This document shows positions 12,303 to 24,830 of a stretch of 64,000 nucleotides of DNA, in pieces. The stretch spans positions 53,632,001 through 53,696,000 of the forward strand of contig OX485804.1 of the NCBI GenBank assembly GCA_950295325.1, in the 5' to 3' direction. The stretch's first letter is position 1, and each line of letters opens with the position of its first letter. Source of the DNA: Polytrichum commune. Its lineage: Eukaryota; Streptophyta; Polytrichopsida; Polytrichales; Polytrichaceae. The position numbers and the translations under genes are program-made. The notes beneath the pieces were generated by a model that worked only from the letters and a program-made list of their open reading frames with translations, ran no database searches and had not been told where the DNA came from.

Positions 12303-12771
12303 AATCAACGCACGCAAACTGTAGTACTTGTACGCTCTTACAATAACTCCTACTTGGTTCTATCAATGATACACAGTACACATTCATTTGATATTGCAAC
12401 TTCGATCCTCGAACACAATATGCTTCGTCAGTCCCATATATGTTTTCCAGAATGTTTGGAGGTAATGAGTACCTGTTGCTCACACGTAAACATTTGCCCC
12501 GTAGGTTTCTAAATTCAAACGCGTAGAATACTTACAATTGTAGACATCGACACAAGATTGTAGACATCATCAACTACATATTCCTCTAGCTAAGTCGTTG
12601 TACATAGATGGTTGTTTCCATAAAGACTAAATCGAAACAAGCTTCCCGCCACAATTGGAGGATATAGCCTATAGCAGTTGTAATAACTTATCTCCGAAGT
12701 AGTTGTTGCGAAGCCGTTCTAGAGATAGATAGATAGGAATTACCACATGCATCAAAGCAGATGACGCGTTA

Positions 12772-12910
12772 TTCAATCGCAAAATACGACACGGATATTT
12801 TGCTTTGTTTTTCTTCACTTTCGAAGAATCTCTGAATGCGAGCTCTCTTGCTGGATCCTGAAGATGACTTGGAGAACGAAGAGCGCCCACTCGCGAAACC
12901 TACTCAGGCA
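12772..12910 (+). pseudogene. Third RRM copy: C-terminal fragment
   Basis: About 130 bases align with the RRM2 RNP1 region and C-terminus of the intact gene: a degenerate equivalent of the GHGYFGFVTF codons, then GAATCTCTGAATGC, AGCTCTCTTGCTGGAT, CTGAAGATGAC and GAGAACGAAGA. Small deletions break the frame and no upstream part remains. It lies about 0.5 kb after the intact copy, so it is probably the relic of a third tandem unit. Confidence 0.7.
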
Positions 12911-12965
12911 CGCACTTAATTCATCCTCAAGGTTGCAAGCTTATGGAAGAAGGGTACATGAAACT

Positions 12966-13358
12966 ACACTAAATATTGTATTTAGTCATATGGTATTTTA
13001 TGTCATTGTGGTAACATTTCTAGTGACACTTCTTATGAATAAGTTTACAAGTACAGTCATCCCAACTTACTTTTTAGTTCATCAAAATGCCAATCATTGA
13101 AACAAAGTTTGGCATATTTTGCATCCTAGCATTTTTGTAATGAAATATTGTCATGCATGATTAAAATTTAGATGAAAATCCACTAAATAAGCGAAAAAAT
13201 TTGCAGCATTGTAAATCTACAATTCCCACAAAATTTTACATGGAATGACAAATATTGTTAGGTTTGCATTTAGTGTTAGCGACACTACACGGGTGGTTTA
13301 TAATTAGTTTTAACCAAGTTGAATAGAATCGGTGACACAAAATACAATATTAAGTGTA
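12966..13358 (+). mobile_element. MITE family B (TIR CACTAAATAYNATATTTAGTG), copy 1
   Basis: A non-coding element of about 390 bp. Its ends are related to CACTAAATA-TATTTAGTG in inverted orientation, and each terminal block is itself nearly palindromic. The body is shared with 27884-28276 and with 40551-40917: GGTATTTTATGTCAT, CTTATGAATAAGTTTACAA, TGAAATATTGTCATG and GGAATGACAAATAATGT-like phrases in the same order. The superfamily is not certain. Confidence 0.7.
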
Positions 13359-13359
13359 T

Positions 13360-14285
13360 TGTATACATGGTACCTCCACATGCATGTTGGAAACCTCAAT
13401 TTTAGTTTCTTACCTTTAGGTACCCCTAAAAAGATCAAATTCACAAGGACTTCTATGTCAAAATGTGAAGTTTTGGGTTTCAACAGGGATGCAATGATTT
13501 TGTGAACGAGATGGAATTGTAGTTTGTTAATTTTTTGTGAGTATAGCTTGGATGAAAAGTTTAGAACAGTATGGAATTATGTATATGAAGTTCTATCAGT
13601 GGGTTTCATGATATTAATGGTAGTAACTACCTTTTCTTGTGGAGTGAATCTCTTGTAAACATGTCTTTGTTGGATGTTCATTGCTATTTGACAAAAGTAT
13701 ACATGAATAGAGTCGTGTTTGAAGCACATTGCTATTCAATGTTTGTATAATTAAGGTTCCTATCACATAGTCTTCAAATTTCTTTCCACATGTAATATTG
13801 TTTACAATGTGCATGTCAAGATTATACAAAGAATACGTTCGTATGCAATTTTAGTTTTGGACAAATCTCTCACTTGAATTTTAGTTGATATATCCTTTTT
13901 TTTATTACAAACATTTTGAAGATCTACACACAAAAAACATCCCATGTCCAAAGGTAATTACTCAATGAGATTGTGTTTGATGGAGATCAAGTTGGATAAA
14001 ATTGGTCATGTATATATGGTGCCCCACAGTACATCTAACTCTTAGAATAGGTACAGTCTAATAGAATCTTCCCTTCACCCGTAAAAGCTCATTATGGCTT
14101 TTACATCCTATTGAAATAAATTGGGCTTGTGGATGGGGATGCAAATGGAGCCATCTTAGCTATAGTGTTATGGGGCAACATATTGCATATATAATTAGTT
14201 ATGAGAGAATTTAGAATCATAAGGATACATCCTGTCATTTTTAGCCAATGTTTTATCCTCAAATTGCCAAAAACACATGCAATGT
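13360..14285. other. AT-rich spacer
   Basis: No gene, RNA gene or clear element seen. Confidence 0.4.
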
Positions 14286-14286
14286 G

Positions 14287-14614
14287 TTCACTACACTAAA
14301 TAGGATATTTAGTGTTTGATACACTAAACATGAACATATACACTAAATATCAATTTCCTATGAAAGTAAGTAACATTAAATGTGAACTCAAACACTGAAT
14401 ATCAATTATGGTAATATGTGGAAGTTACATGTTTAAATTTAATGTTAGTAAGGATATGGGAAAAAAGATATAATAAGGGAGGTGGCAGTAGGGAAGGCAG
14501 CAGCACATTTATGTCTAACAGTAATTGTCAAGGAATTGAAAATTACTGTTGATCAGGGTAGGGTGGTAACAACACTGAATATAATAAAACACTGAATATC
14601 CTATTTAGTGGAGT
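14287..14614. mobile_element. MITE with family-B-like ends
   Basis: About 330 bp bounded by TACACTAAATAGGATATTTAG at the left and CTGAATATCCTATTTAGTG at the right, i.e. inverted ends like family B. The interior differs from copies 1-3 and repeats the end motif (AACACTGAATATC). No clean target-site duplication. Confidence 0.5.
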
Positions 14615-14619
14615 TGAAT

Positions 14620-16620
14620 GCAACTATACCATGGACTGGGTTTAGAGTCTCTCAAAATTAATCCGACAACAATCTAAGAAATGCACACTACAAGTCTACA
14701 TCACAACGGGCATATAGAAATGGTCACAAAAACCTTGGTCGTTACTCCATTTCACACAAAAAGTCACTCACAATGGTCTATATAAGTATCTTTTGTACCA
14801 CACTTAAAGTTCCCACGCTCGTCACTTGGAATTCATATATATAATTCTGCATGTGTCAATCGCATATCATTTAATCGAAGCCTATAACCTTTTCGTAGGA
14901 CGAATTCACTTAATTTGAAACTTGAATACGCTTGAATGGATTCCGCCAAATATTTGAGAACATGGCAACAAGGAGATCTTTATGTTGATATACAAGACCG
15001 TGTGTGCTTTTCAAATAGTCATTTTTGGCCTTGCAACATTGATCGCTCTTAAGCAAGAGCAGAACATGTGATGTGTTCCTATATAGAAAAGGCCTGCGCC
15101 TTAAGCATTAAAATACAATCCTATATCCATCTATGATCAGTTAGCAGCAAATCTATTTCTACTAGTATTATTTGCGTCAGCCCCGCCTAGCATACTTCTC
15201 CTAGGAAGAAGTGAAGCACACGAATCAAAGGCAAGCCACATTCTCTGGTTAAAAAGAAAAGTTTAAAATTCGAAGGTTTCGTTAAAAAGAAAACTTTGGG
15301 GACCAAAAAATTAAATTCTGAACACACAGTCCAATCTCTCTTGAACACATCTTCTTGGTATCCGTTATTGAAACCACACAAATCCACACCCCACTCGGAT
15401 CTAGGTGTTTCAATGAGAAAAGTAACCGAATTACGCACATCTACATTATATAGAAGTCAATCTCGATGCATGTAACCCCAGATTTGAGCTAGAGTGAATA
15501 TATATAATGGCGCAAAGAATATGAACCGTCAACCAGCGGAGGTTGAGACAAAACCAAAGAACTGAATATCTCGAGTTTCAATAATATTGGAACAGAGCGA
15601 ACTAGCGAAAGGATAAGTAAGCAATGCAAACACACATACCCAAAACCAACACTGAACGAACATTGAGCAGGAGCCCAGTGTTTGTCTCAAGTACCCCTAA
15701 CCAAATACATGATACTCAAGAACGAGACGATAGCTCCGCTGTAAGAACCAGATCCGGCAGAGCCTCAGATTGAACTCTGGCTTCTGTAATGAACGGATTT
15801 CCTAGTGAACTCTGACTTCTGTAATCGTAGGCATAGCCGCACTAGACAATACCTGTTTAGAGCCCAAGCAATACCGATCTGCTACACTTGAATGTGAACT
15901 TCTGCCTATGTGAAAGTTCGCACGTGTCACTAAACAGAAAACACATGTCACAAACCTAGAGCGCGAACAAAATACCCTACATATGCTCCAGATCTCTACA
16001 GCTGCAACCTCAAATTTTCACATCTCCTCTACACATTCCGACACCGGTCATCAATAACATTATACTCTTCATAGCACACAGAACTCCATATAATGAGTGC
16101 TCATACTGTACCCTCACTAGTACCATATGTCATTTTTTTATCAGTTGTGTTAACAATTATCAAGTATGTTTTGGAGACAAACAGAGATTACCGCCTTGAC
16201 TGCTACTGCACAACATTATGCAGGATTACGCTGACTTCTCTCTGGACACGAAATGCCCAGTACAAAATTAATGTATTAAAACGATCCTGATTACATCAAT
16301 AATGACCTTGAAACCCCTTCAAAACAATAAAGAGAAGACACTATTTCCTGTAGCCAATGGCGCCCATCTCCAGCCCCTTACATCTAAAGACCAACATATT
16401 GCATACCAGGGCGTACATGACAGTCAGGCCACAAGAGAGCTATGCAATGCAGAAGATTAAATATACAATGCAAAAAAGACAGCAACATTGGGCCACAGCA
16501 AATCATTTTTCGAGAAGAGTCAACTCATCTTGATATGCATTCAAAAATACCTAATCCTCCGGGACAGAGTGTCCTGGAAGGGGTTCAGGGTCTTGCGAAC
16601 ACAAATTCACACATAGGGTG
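14620..16620. other. Spacer downstream of RPS2
   Basis: No further gene is supported. The part nearest 16627 probably includes the RPS2 3' untranslated region (minus strand). Short open frames here have no recognisable domains. Confidence 0.4.
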
Positions 16621-16627
16621 GTACAGC

Positions 16628-17880
16628 TCAGTAGACTGGAGTCTTCTCTACGTCTTCCAGGACGCTAATCTTGTGGGGCTTGGCAAGGAAGTCAGTGAAT
16701 TCCTGGAATGGTGACTTCGAGAAGCGGTTCTCCCTCCACAAATCGGGTGTCAAGAATCCGTAGGTCTTCAACAAGCACTCAAAGGTTGCCTGCACCAGGA
16801 GCACAGAATCAGAAAATTCCAGAATGCCCAAGCTCACAGTCGTTATGGCAATAGTCGTACAATTGAGTATCGCCAATTTAATCTTCCCGAAGCACAATAG
16901 GATACTTAGGCAATCTCTATGCCACATGATTGAGCCAGATAATCACACCCATGATAAATCAATCGCCTCGAACGTGTATGGTCTCTATGCCCAATGGCGA
17001 TACTAGGGAACAAAGGTGGTGAGACATAACGTCCCATAGGAGAGAAAAAAAACACAACTATGGATATCATACATTACAGTCGTACAAACTGGATAACAAC
17101 CCTAATCACGCCAGACAGAAAACGAACTCCAACATTCATGAACCAACATACATTATGAAAACAGACATGCTAACATCAAACAGAGAGTAACTAGGTCAGT
17201 TAGGTTACCTTAACGAAGTTTCCAAGAGTCTTGGTTGATCCCCGGGAAGATGTGAACACATCATCAATTCCGGCGAACTGCAACACCTTCTTGGGGACAC
17301 GGGCAGCCACGATACCGGACCCTCTGGGGGCAGGGACAAGTCTCACGGTAACGGAGCCACACTTTCCAGTCACCTTGCAGGGAACGGTATGAGGCTTACC
17401 GATCTTGTTACCCCAGTAACCCCTACGTACAGGGATGACAGAGAGCTTGGCGAGGATGATAGCGCCCCTAATGGCGGTAGCCACCTCCTTGCTGCACTTC
17501 ACACCGAGTCCAACATGACCATTGTTGTCACCAACAACAACGAAGGCTTTGAACCTAGTGCGCTGTCCGGCACGGGTCTGCTTCTGGACGGGCATAATCT
17601 TCATTACCTCATCCTTGAGCGCGGCGCCTAGGAAAAACTCCACAATCTGATGTTCTTTGATTGGGAGAGAGAAGAGGTAAATTTGCTCAAGGCTCTTGAT
17701 CTTTCCATCCTTCACCAGCCTTCCCAGCTTGGTTACGGGCACCCACTTCTCCTCTTCGTCCCTCTTGGCTCCCCGGCGTCCTCCCCTGCGGTCACCGCGA
17801 CCGCGGTCCCCACGGCCACCTCTGTCTCCACGGCCAAAGCCTCGGCCGAAGCCTCCACGCTCTCCTCCGCGCTCCGCCAT
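16628..17880 (-). CDS. RPS2: 40S ribosomal protein S2 (uS5)
   Basis: A two-exon gene on the minus strand: exon 1 17880-17209 (224 codons), intron 17208-16790 (gt...ag, phase 0), exon 2 16789-16628 (53 codons plus stop), 277 residues in all, the normal plant length. The product is a core 40S subunit protein near the mRNA entry site, contributing to decoding accuracy. Residues 4-40 are an Arg-Gly-rich tail ([11 protein letters not shown]), a likely arginine-methylation region. The S5 double-stranded-RNA-binding fold follows, with its signature at about 105-138 ([20 protein letters not shown], then [13 protein letters not shown]). The C-terminal part contains [20 protein letters not shown]. Exon 2 supplies the conserved tail [18 protein letters not shown], which exon 1 alone lacks. 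Start: first ATG, preceded by a GC-rich leader with telo-boxes. All key positions look intact. Confidence 0.97.
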
Positions 17881-18002
17881 GCTTGAAAGTTACTCACTGC
17901 TGTGGCTTGGGGTTTGGAGCTTCGAGCGTCCTGCACACTGCAAAGTGCGACAGCGAGAAAGGGAAGACCACGAGCCGCGCTTCCCTCCTTCACCCCCTCC
18001 GC

Positions 18003-18011
18003 AAACCCTAA
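18003..18011 (+). promoter_or_regulatory. Telo-box in the RPS2 promoter/leader
   Basis: AAACCCTAA about 125 bases upstream of the RPS2 start codon. The gene reads leftward, so the motif is in inverse orientation to it; telo-boxes are reported to work either way. Typical of plant ribosomal protein genes. Confidence 0.6.
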
Positions 18012-18168
18012 TCACCTCCCCGCTCGGTTTCCAGCCCTAGCACCGGCCCTCTCCCGAACCTCAGCCTCGACGGGCGTTCCCGTGACTTGGCGTATGCTTT
18101 AAGCGTTCCCTGTAAGGGCGGGAACGCAGTGGACGCGATTGTTATTGGCCGAGCCTTGGGCGGCACAC

Positions 18169-18177
18169 AAACCCTAA
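18169..18177 (+). promoter_or_regulatory. Second telo-box upstream of RPS2
   Basis: AAACCCTAA again, about 290 bases upstream of the start codon, just after CTTGGGCGG, which resembles but does not match a site II (TGGGCY) element. Confidence 0.5.
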
Positions 18178-18414
18178 CTGCCGAACTGAGAAAGTCTTAC
18201 CTTGGTCATATGTTGTTGTTGGCTATTTATAACAGGGAAGTGCCTGCACTTGCAAAATATGACATCTTTGATATTCTTCTTGACATTAGGGTTTGGGTTA
18301 TTAAATCAAATGTAGAAGATATGATATGAATGTAGCTGATTGGGATGAAGAAAACTTGATCCCCTCACCTCCCATCCGTCTCCAAACAACAAGAATTGGT
18401 GGGTGGCACAATTA

Positions 18415-18982
18415 GGGGCGCTTCACACTATGGCCGAAGGTCGAGAGGCCATCAATTTCCACCAATCAAATCGCAAGAAACCAAGCGTTCAGCCTCTCGA
18501 CCCTTCACACTATGGTCAAAGCCCAAAGGCCGTCGTAATTTCAAATGTTTACTTCTTGAAGAAGGCGACGGACTCTCGAAGGAAGTTTGGGTTGGATGAG
18601 AATGGAAACCGAAACTATGGTCGAGAGGCCGTCAATTTTTTTTTCATTGAAAAATCAATCATGGACAAGATCTTGGCCGTTAGATTGGAGGGGGTGTTTT
18701 GAGCAAGGAATAAAAGTGGGATGCTCCATTGGGTTTGGACTTTGGCCTTGGCCTTTGGAGGCTTCACACTATGGCCGTCCAAGTCGAGAGGCCATGGGAG
18801 TTCATGGCCAAAGGTTTAGACTTTGGGCTTGGCCTTTGGAGGCTTCACACTATGCCCGACCGAAGGCTCCACTTACTATATTTTATTGGCTATGTTCAGC
18901 CCATTTCTTTGGACTCTCAACAAAGTTTGGCCACTCAATCCCACAACCTCTTGACTTGGATAGCCATAGTGTGAAGCAACCC
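18415..18982 (+). mobile_element. PIF/Harbinger-like MITE, family A1, copy 1
   Basis: A 568 bp non-coding element. Ends are GGGGCGCTTCACACTATGG and, inverted, GGGTTGCTTCACACTATGG. TTA flanks both sides (18412-18414, 18983-18985), as expected of PIF/Harbinger (Tourist-like) elements with TWA target duplications. The interior holds several direct and inverted copies of the end motif CTTCACACTATG with GAGAGGCC, so it can fold into multiple hairpins. Related copies: 38793-40547 and 55509-56001. The open frames across it are by-products of these repeats. Confidence 0.85.
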
Positions 18983-18989
18983 TTATTCG

Positions 18990-21400
18990 GAACTTGAAGT
19001 TTGAGAAGCAGGGACTTCACGAAATCCTAATCCAACTCCATAATGAATTTGATACGAGTGTAAAATATTGATTTTGCATAAATTTATTGGTGTGGAATAG
19101 ATGTTGTTATGTTATTTCATACTAATTTATTTCAAAATGGCATATTCTTGCCATTCACACTTTTCCCAAAGTTTCAAAACTTTTAGATTTATTTTCCTTT
19201 CTCTATATAAAATTACAAAGTTCAATAATCCACTCATACAATAGTCAAAAGCGTTAGTCCACGTGCCAACTTGCATCTTTGATATATATATGTATATATA
19301 ATTATAATTATAATTATTAGAACTCTCTCAAATGTTGAGGTCCCCTTGATCCACATGGAAATACTTGACCCATAATACATTTGCTTGTTCTTTTTCAAAG
19401 TTCAAAATTTTGTGTCAGCCAACACTGTGACCCCCACACACTCCACATGAAAGTGCTTTACCAACAAGTATTTAACACTTGAGATTGATCAAATTGGCAA
19501 ATTTGACAATACTTGACATTGGATTTGACAATTTGGACATGGATCATAGGTCGCGAGTGTTGCCATAAGAAACATGACTATGCATGTGAATTGTATTAGA
19601 ATGTACCACAAAAGACCATGCTAGACGTCGTGGACATTGCATGATTAAGAGATCATGCCCAAAGCTTCACCAACATCAATAAACTCTCATTTCATAGTCA
19701 TGAAAGAGTAAGACATGAAAGTATACTTTAAAAACCTCTTTATTGTCACTATTTTTTTTTTGTTTTTTCCATGTTTTCCCTTTTTCCTTTTCCCTTTTCC
19801 CTTTTGGAAGCCCATGGAGGAATGGCCCAAAAAAAGGGTAGGGGTTGAGGTTGGCAAAGAGTTGCATACCTAAGTATTTCAAGTTTGGTGCATCATTACA
19901 ATTGTGGTAAAGAGATCAGTTGTCATTGCAACAAGTAGTCAAAGCCATAGTAGGAGGATGTACATATTTATTATCTCAAAATCGTTACCGTTTTGGCAAC
20001 CTGGTTTTCCAAAAGGGACATCTAAGCTTACTTATACATCACGGGGAGTATTGTTGAGTGAGATACCTAGTCAAAACCCATTCCATGGACTTTGGTGGAG
20101 CTATGTTACCTAAACCTCATATCTAGCTTAAAAGAATGAATGTATTGTCCTAGAAGTTTACTTGGTTGTGCCATGTGATGTTTCACAACAAATTGTGATG
20201 ATAAATATGGCTTTGTTGAGCACTTTCATTGTGGGTAAAAACTTCCATTCAAACATGAGACCTAAAGAAGCAGGAGAAGAAGAAGAAATGTCGGGCAGTC
20301 CAACGTAAATTTGAGCCCATTGGCCCTATCTTGCTCAAGAATCCCCTCGATACAAGGTGGGGTTTACTGCCTACCTTGCGGTGGGTGGGTAACATGATAC
20401 CTCCTCTTAACTACATGCCTTTCACCAAAAAATTGTTCATATTGAAAACTAAAGCATCAATTGTAAGACTCAGCTTAAATAGCAAGTATCACATATTATA
20501 GATGACAATGTCTATGGACCCCAAAGGAAAACCGAATTGCGATCAACAAGTTGAGAGTTTTGCTTAGCACAATTGACTTACTGTATTATGGGTGGTTGCC
20601 ATTAATTGAATGCATGGGTATATGTGATTTTAATATAAATTTGTCTGGGTGCACCTCATAAGAAAACAAGCCTGCTTCAAACAAGGTTCATCGTCACAAT
20701 CAGCTGTAAGTTAGTTATATGACCTTGCAATCAAAGTCAAGTTGTATGAAACGACCAGGGGGAGTGTTTCCCTAATAGCTTTGAGGATGTCTTGTTTTTT
20801 TGATCTATTGGTAGTAGTGTGCAGGTACATCCACAACAAGCCAACCATGAGAGGAAGGATGCCAAACATCTGAGCACTATAAAGGACACAAGATGCATGG
20901 TCTTAGATCTACAAGCAACTGCAATCTACTGTATCGTAATGGGAGCTACTCGAAACTTGCAAACTCCTAGCTGTTTTACTCGGTTTTCGTTAACTAGACT
21001 TTGCTGACACCCATAATATTGTTCAGAAGGCCCAAGTTACATTTAGCTCCACAGTCCATGAATTGGGTTAATGATCTACTGTGTGGGACACTGAATCCAA
21101 ACCTTATAGCTTGAAACAACATACACATCCTCCGTTTGTAACAATAACAAGTTAATAGTGTGCTGCGCTTAGACAACCTTTGCCAACACAGAATCATGAG
21201 AAAGATAGCAAATACTCTGCTTCCATTTTGATAACCTGATGTATCATACCAGTCTCCTTGCAACCAATTTTTAAATACGTTTACCCTATATTTTCGAATT
21301 ATACTTTTATCCACTTACTGTAAGACTAGCAAAAAAAAATTATCCGTCCTGAATACAGTAACAATCCTAGTTTACATTAGAATGTGCATTTCTCTATGTT
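18990..21400. other. AT-rich spacer
   Basis: No gene seen. Contains a short TA-rich tract near 19280-19320. The last part (about 21400-21600) may be the 3' untranslated region of the SNARE gene on the minus strand. Confidence 0.4.
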
Positions 21401-21600
21401 ACAGTCTCTTCTTTGAGTGATTCTCAAAACTCATGGCCATTCATGCTCAGATCGGTTCATCCTTAGTAGTGGTAATCGGGTGATATTTGAAAAAAAGGTC
21501 AAAAATACCCCTTTTCAGCTTTGTCGTATGTTTGTGTGAAATTCATAGCAATGTTTCAGTAATTACAGCTTGCCACTATGCATTGTTGTAAAAGTGATGT

Positions 21601-22718
21601 TCAGTGCCGTCTATGAAATTTGGACCAAATGTAAACACAGAAGAAACACAGCAGAGCAAATCCAACAACTAAATAAACAGGGTTGATGCCTCGTTGGGCC
21701 AGATTCCGATTTAGCCTTCGCATTGTGCTCTTCAATCCAGCTTGTGCCTTAGCCACAGTCTCTTCCTGTGTGATCGAGAATACAACCAAAGGAAATGAGT
21801 CGGTCAAATTCTTACGAACTGAAAGTCTATCGTCCATTCCAGTTTTATCAGAAAATGTTTGGTTGGAGATCCATCAAGGAATTTTGTAGAAGTCGAGTAA
21901 TTCTCTACTCTGGTGGTGGTAGAGTGTGCATCAGAGCCTATGCACGCTTATCATTTATAAATGAGTGCTTTGTAGCCAACGAGATCATTTCCATGCTCTT
22001 AATGAACACGAGGACTAATCCTCTAGTCATTCTCAAGCAGCTTCGTGTTTTACCCTGGTCTTCATAAATTGGGATATGACCTTTCGAAACAGTAAGCACA
22101 AATTTGTAGGATTGGCTAATGGTTACTCGCGGCAGAGTGAAAACATTAGGCTCCTCGATTATACAAATGGCATGAAGAAGTTGCTTACCAGTTGATTGAG
22201 GAGCTCATTCTGATACTTCGTCTCTGTCTCTATATGTTGCGCTACCTGAAACAACCAAACCTCACAGGTATGACTTTTAAACCCCAGACCCCATCCAGTT
22301 CACATCGCACGCTCCGATAAACCTTCATCAAAGTCAAGTATATCCGGTGCAATATACACGCTACATCTACTGACATGCTGACCGATGGGAGCACTATGAC
22401 GAGTATTTGAGCTCCCTATATCTGTCAACCTAATTTACATGCAGAATTTCCAAAACCTCTGCAACTCCCACATCATCCCCTGAAAATCCAATTTTACGAT
22501 CAACACAACATGTCTCAATCTCGTCTCCCCCGCCCCCTTGCTTGTAGCTACATACAAGTCCAAGAGCATGAACCCTAAGATCGACTCACCTGCTTCAATT
22601 GAGCTACTTTCCCGTGAAGGCCGTGAATCTCCTCGTCCAAGTCCCTTGGGTCCACTCTGAGCGTCACTTGATGATGCGAGTAGTTCGGATTCTTGCGACG
22701 ACCGAATCCGTCGTCCAT
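21601..22718 (-). CDS. Bet1-like Qc-SNARE (SFT12/BETL type)
   Basis: Three exons on the minus strand: 22718-22590 (43 codons), about 22245-22189 (19 codons) and 21765-21601 (54 codons plus stop), giving about 116 residues; the 3' edge of exon 2 is accurate to a base or two. The protein has a short hydrophilic start, a SNARE heptad region from about residue 28 (DLDEEIHGLHGKVAQLKQ, then ETETKYQNELLNQL, then AKAQAGLKSTMRRLN), a C-terminal transmembrane anchor at about 92-109 (VYLVVGFALLCFFCVYIW) and a basic tail, KFHRRH. The KYQNxLLNQL and AQAGLKSTMRRLN phrases match the plant Bet1-like proteins related to Arabidopsis At1g29060 and At4g14600. Expected role is a tail-anchored SNARE in ER/Golgi vesicle fusion. 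Exon junctions follow gt-ag rules. A minus-strand frame from 21837 reaches exon 3 through intron sequence and is not the real start. Confidence 0.87.
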
Positions 22719-22767
22719 GGCTCAATCAATCAATCAATCTATCAATCAATCCACCACCGCTTCCTCC

Positions 22768-22776
22768 AAACCCTAA
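22768..22776 (+). promoter_or_regulatory. Telo-box upstream of the SNARE gene
   Basis: AAACCCTAA about 50 bases upstream of the start codon, after a short CAAT repeat (ATCAATCAATCAAT) in the leader. Position suggests promoter or 5' untranslated region. Confidence 0.45.
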
Positions 22777-23099
22777 CCGAGAAACCCTGCCTTCTCCGCG
22801 CACATGAACCTGAGTCTCTAACTTAGGCTTCCGGTGAACGCGATACAAGAAAGGAAAATGAGAAGAAGAAAAAAAGGGGAAAAGTTTCTCTGCCTCGGGA
22901 GTGTGCTTCCCTCCTTCAGTTAAGTTAAGCCTTTCTCTTCTGCGTTGGCCTATGGATACCTGCTCTTCTGTCTGTGCTTCTTCATTCGCGAACAATCCAA
23001 ACGCCGATACAAACCTACTCCGGGGTACTTGCGAAGAAAACCTGAGGCGCAAGTTGTCTCCGACAGGACAAGCACTCACTGACTCACGCTCCATATGTG

Positions 23100-24780
23100 G
23101 CTTGCGACTTTCTTACTTTTACTTTTGACCTCGTCCTTTTTACTTTTAACCTTCTACGGTTGTGTTTATATGGGATACATGACGATTTGTATGAACCCCA
23201 ACAAGTATTGAAATAATCAATTGAATACTTATCTATTGGGAGTTTCATAATCCTCCACTTGCTTACCCAAAAAATCTCAAAACACAGCCACCAAACCCTA
23301 AAACACATCACCAATACATGTGGACGAGATTAATTCACAAGATATTCAAGATTTACATAGATATAAGACATAAGCAAAACAAGACCTAGAAACAAAGCCA
23401 AGACGAGGCAAACAAAAACATAGTTGTTGAGGCATGGCCATAGATATATATAGGCCAATGCTAAAAGACTCACCGCCTTCTCCTCCATCCAATACACCTT
23501 TCATTCTTGGGTGGCAACCCTCAAAGCCACATGTCAACATACTACACCTATGCTCATTATCTGATAAAGCTAAGGTGCCCACCTCAATAACCAATGGGAT
23601 TTTCCTTTACCAATGGAATTCCATGTTGGCCAGTCCGGTTAATCATCGGTTTAACACACTTGTGTTTATTCAATTAGGTATTTGGTCTATGGTATTTACT
23701 CTATAGCATAGTTTATTCAATCTATTTTAAAAATTTGTAGGATGTAAATAATAAGCTTGACTTTGCATGTTGACAAAAGAATGAAACATGTATTTATTGT
23801 AAAGTTATCAAGACACCTCTCATATATTATGAGACACATTCTAAGCACTTTACTTATCTATTTGAAGTTTGCTATTTAGTATTTTTGCTATGAACGCTAC
23901 TAAAGTTTAATGTCTCCCAAATGTTTAGATTGGATGACACAACATGGTTGTAGTGCACCTATATTCATCAAGTGTATTCCATGGGTAATAAAAAAACAAA
24001 CTTATATGAAGTCTTACCTAAGTCTATAACATGCAAAACATGTAAGCCTGCTCGTCTCCAAACTCAAACATGTATTACTATCTATGAACTCTAAACAAGT
24101 TTCAATTTCAAAGTGTAGTTTTAAAATAAATAAATAACATCAAAGGGCACAATCTTACGCCACTTTCACATACATAACATTTGACTGTCAAGTGGATGAC
24201 TTGGGGGGTCACATGATGTGGCAACAACAAGGAGTTTCTATCAAGATAATCCCTCTTTCAACTGGATATGTAATAGAATGTTATCATATATACCAAGTGG
24301 GGTCAGAGGGGGGGTTGCTTCTAATCACTATAATTTCAAGTGGGATCAAATATAGTGTCATATTTCATATTCCAAAGTTTAAATCATTGAGAAATATTGG
24401 GAGTTCATTTTGAAAATAGAATTGGCTTATTCCAATAATATTCACAAAGTGTATGAAATCTTTCCAAAGAAGTGACCCCCACACACTCGAACACCTAACG
24501 AGAATGAGAATAAGAAAGGAAATCCACAATTAGAAAACCATATTTCATAGAAACAAGTACAATAATATATTACTCCTTTTGGTAAGACAACTTCACGGAA
24601 GTGCAAGTCAATTTCATGAAGGTTCCAAGCTACTTCATGAACCTTCCAACTCATGTCACTGAAGTTGTCTACCAACTTCTCAAACCTTCTAAACTAGCTC
24701 ATAAACCAACTTGAGATGTGGTACACCTCAATTTCAGGTATGAGCTATGAGCGGGATGATCATAACAACGAGGAATGTCT
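23100..24780. other. Spacer
   Basis: No gene supported. AT-rich, with short unrecognised open frames. Confidence 0.4.
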
Positions 24781-24830
24781 TAGAGAGCATAGAGAGAGTG
24801 GTGTTAAAAGTTTTAGAGCTCGGTGGCAGC

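Larger units (their letters stand above)
10190..12690 (+). repeat. Tandem unit 2 of the RRM gene array
   Basis: Direct duplicate of 6345-8790 carrying the intact RRM gene. Homology covers upstream sequence, coding region and the 3' flank, so the duplication was of genomic DNA with its promoter and was not retrocopying. Extra DNA at about 10440-10865, absent from unit 1, contains a 117-codon open frame (10586-10939) that I do not recognise. Confidence 0.7.

Noticed and set aside
17389-18102. Plus-strand open frames across RPS2
   Set aside because: They are antisense shadows of the well-supported RPS2 coding exon and its GC-rich leader.
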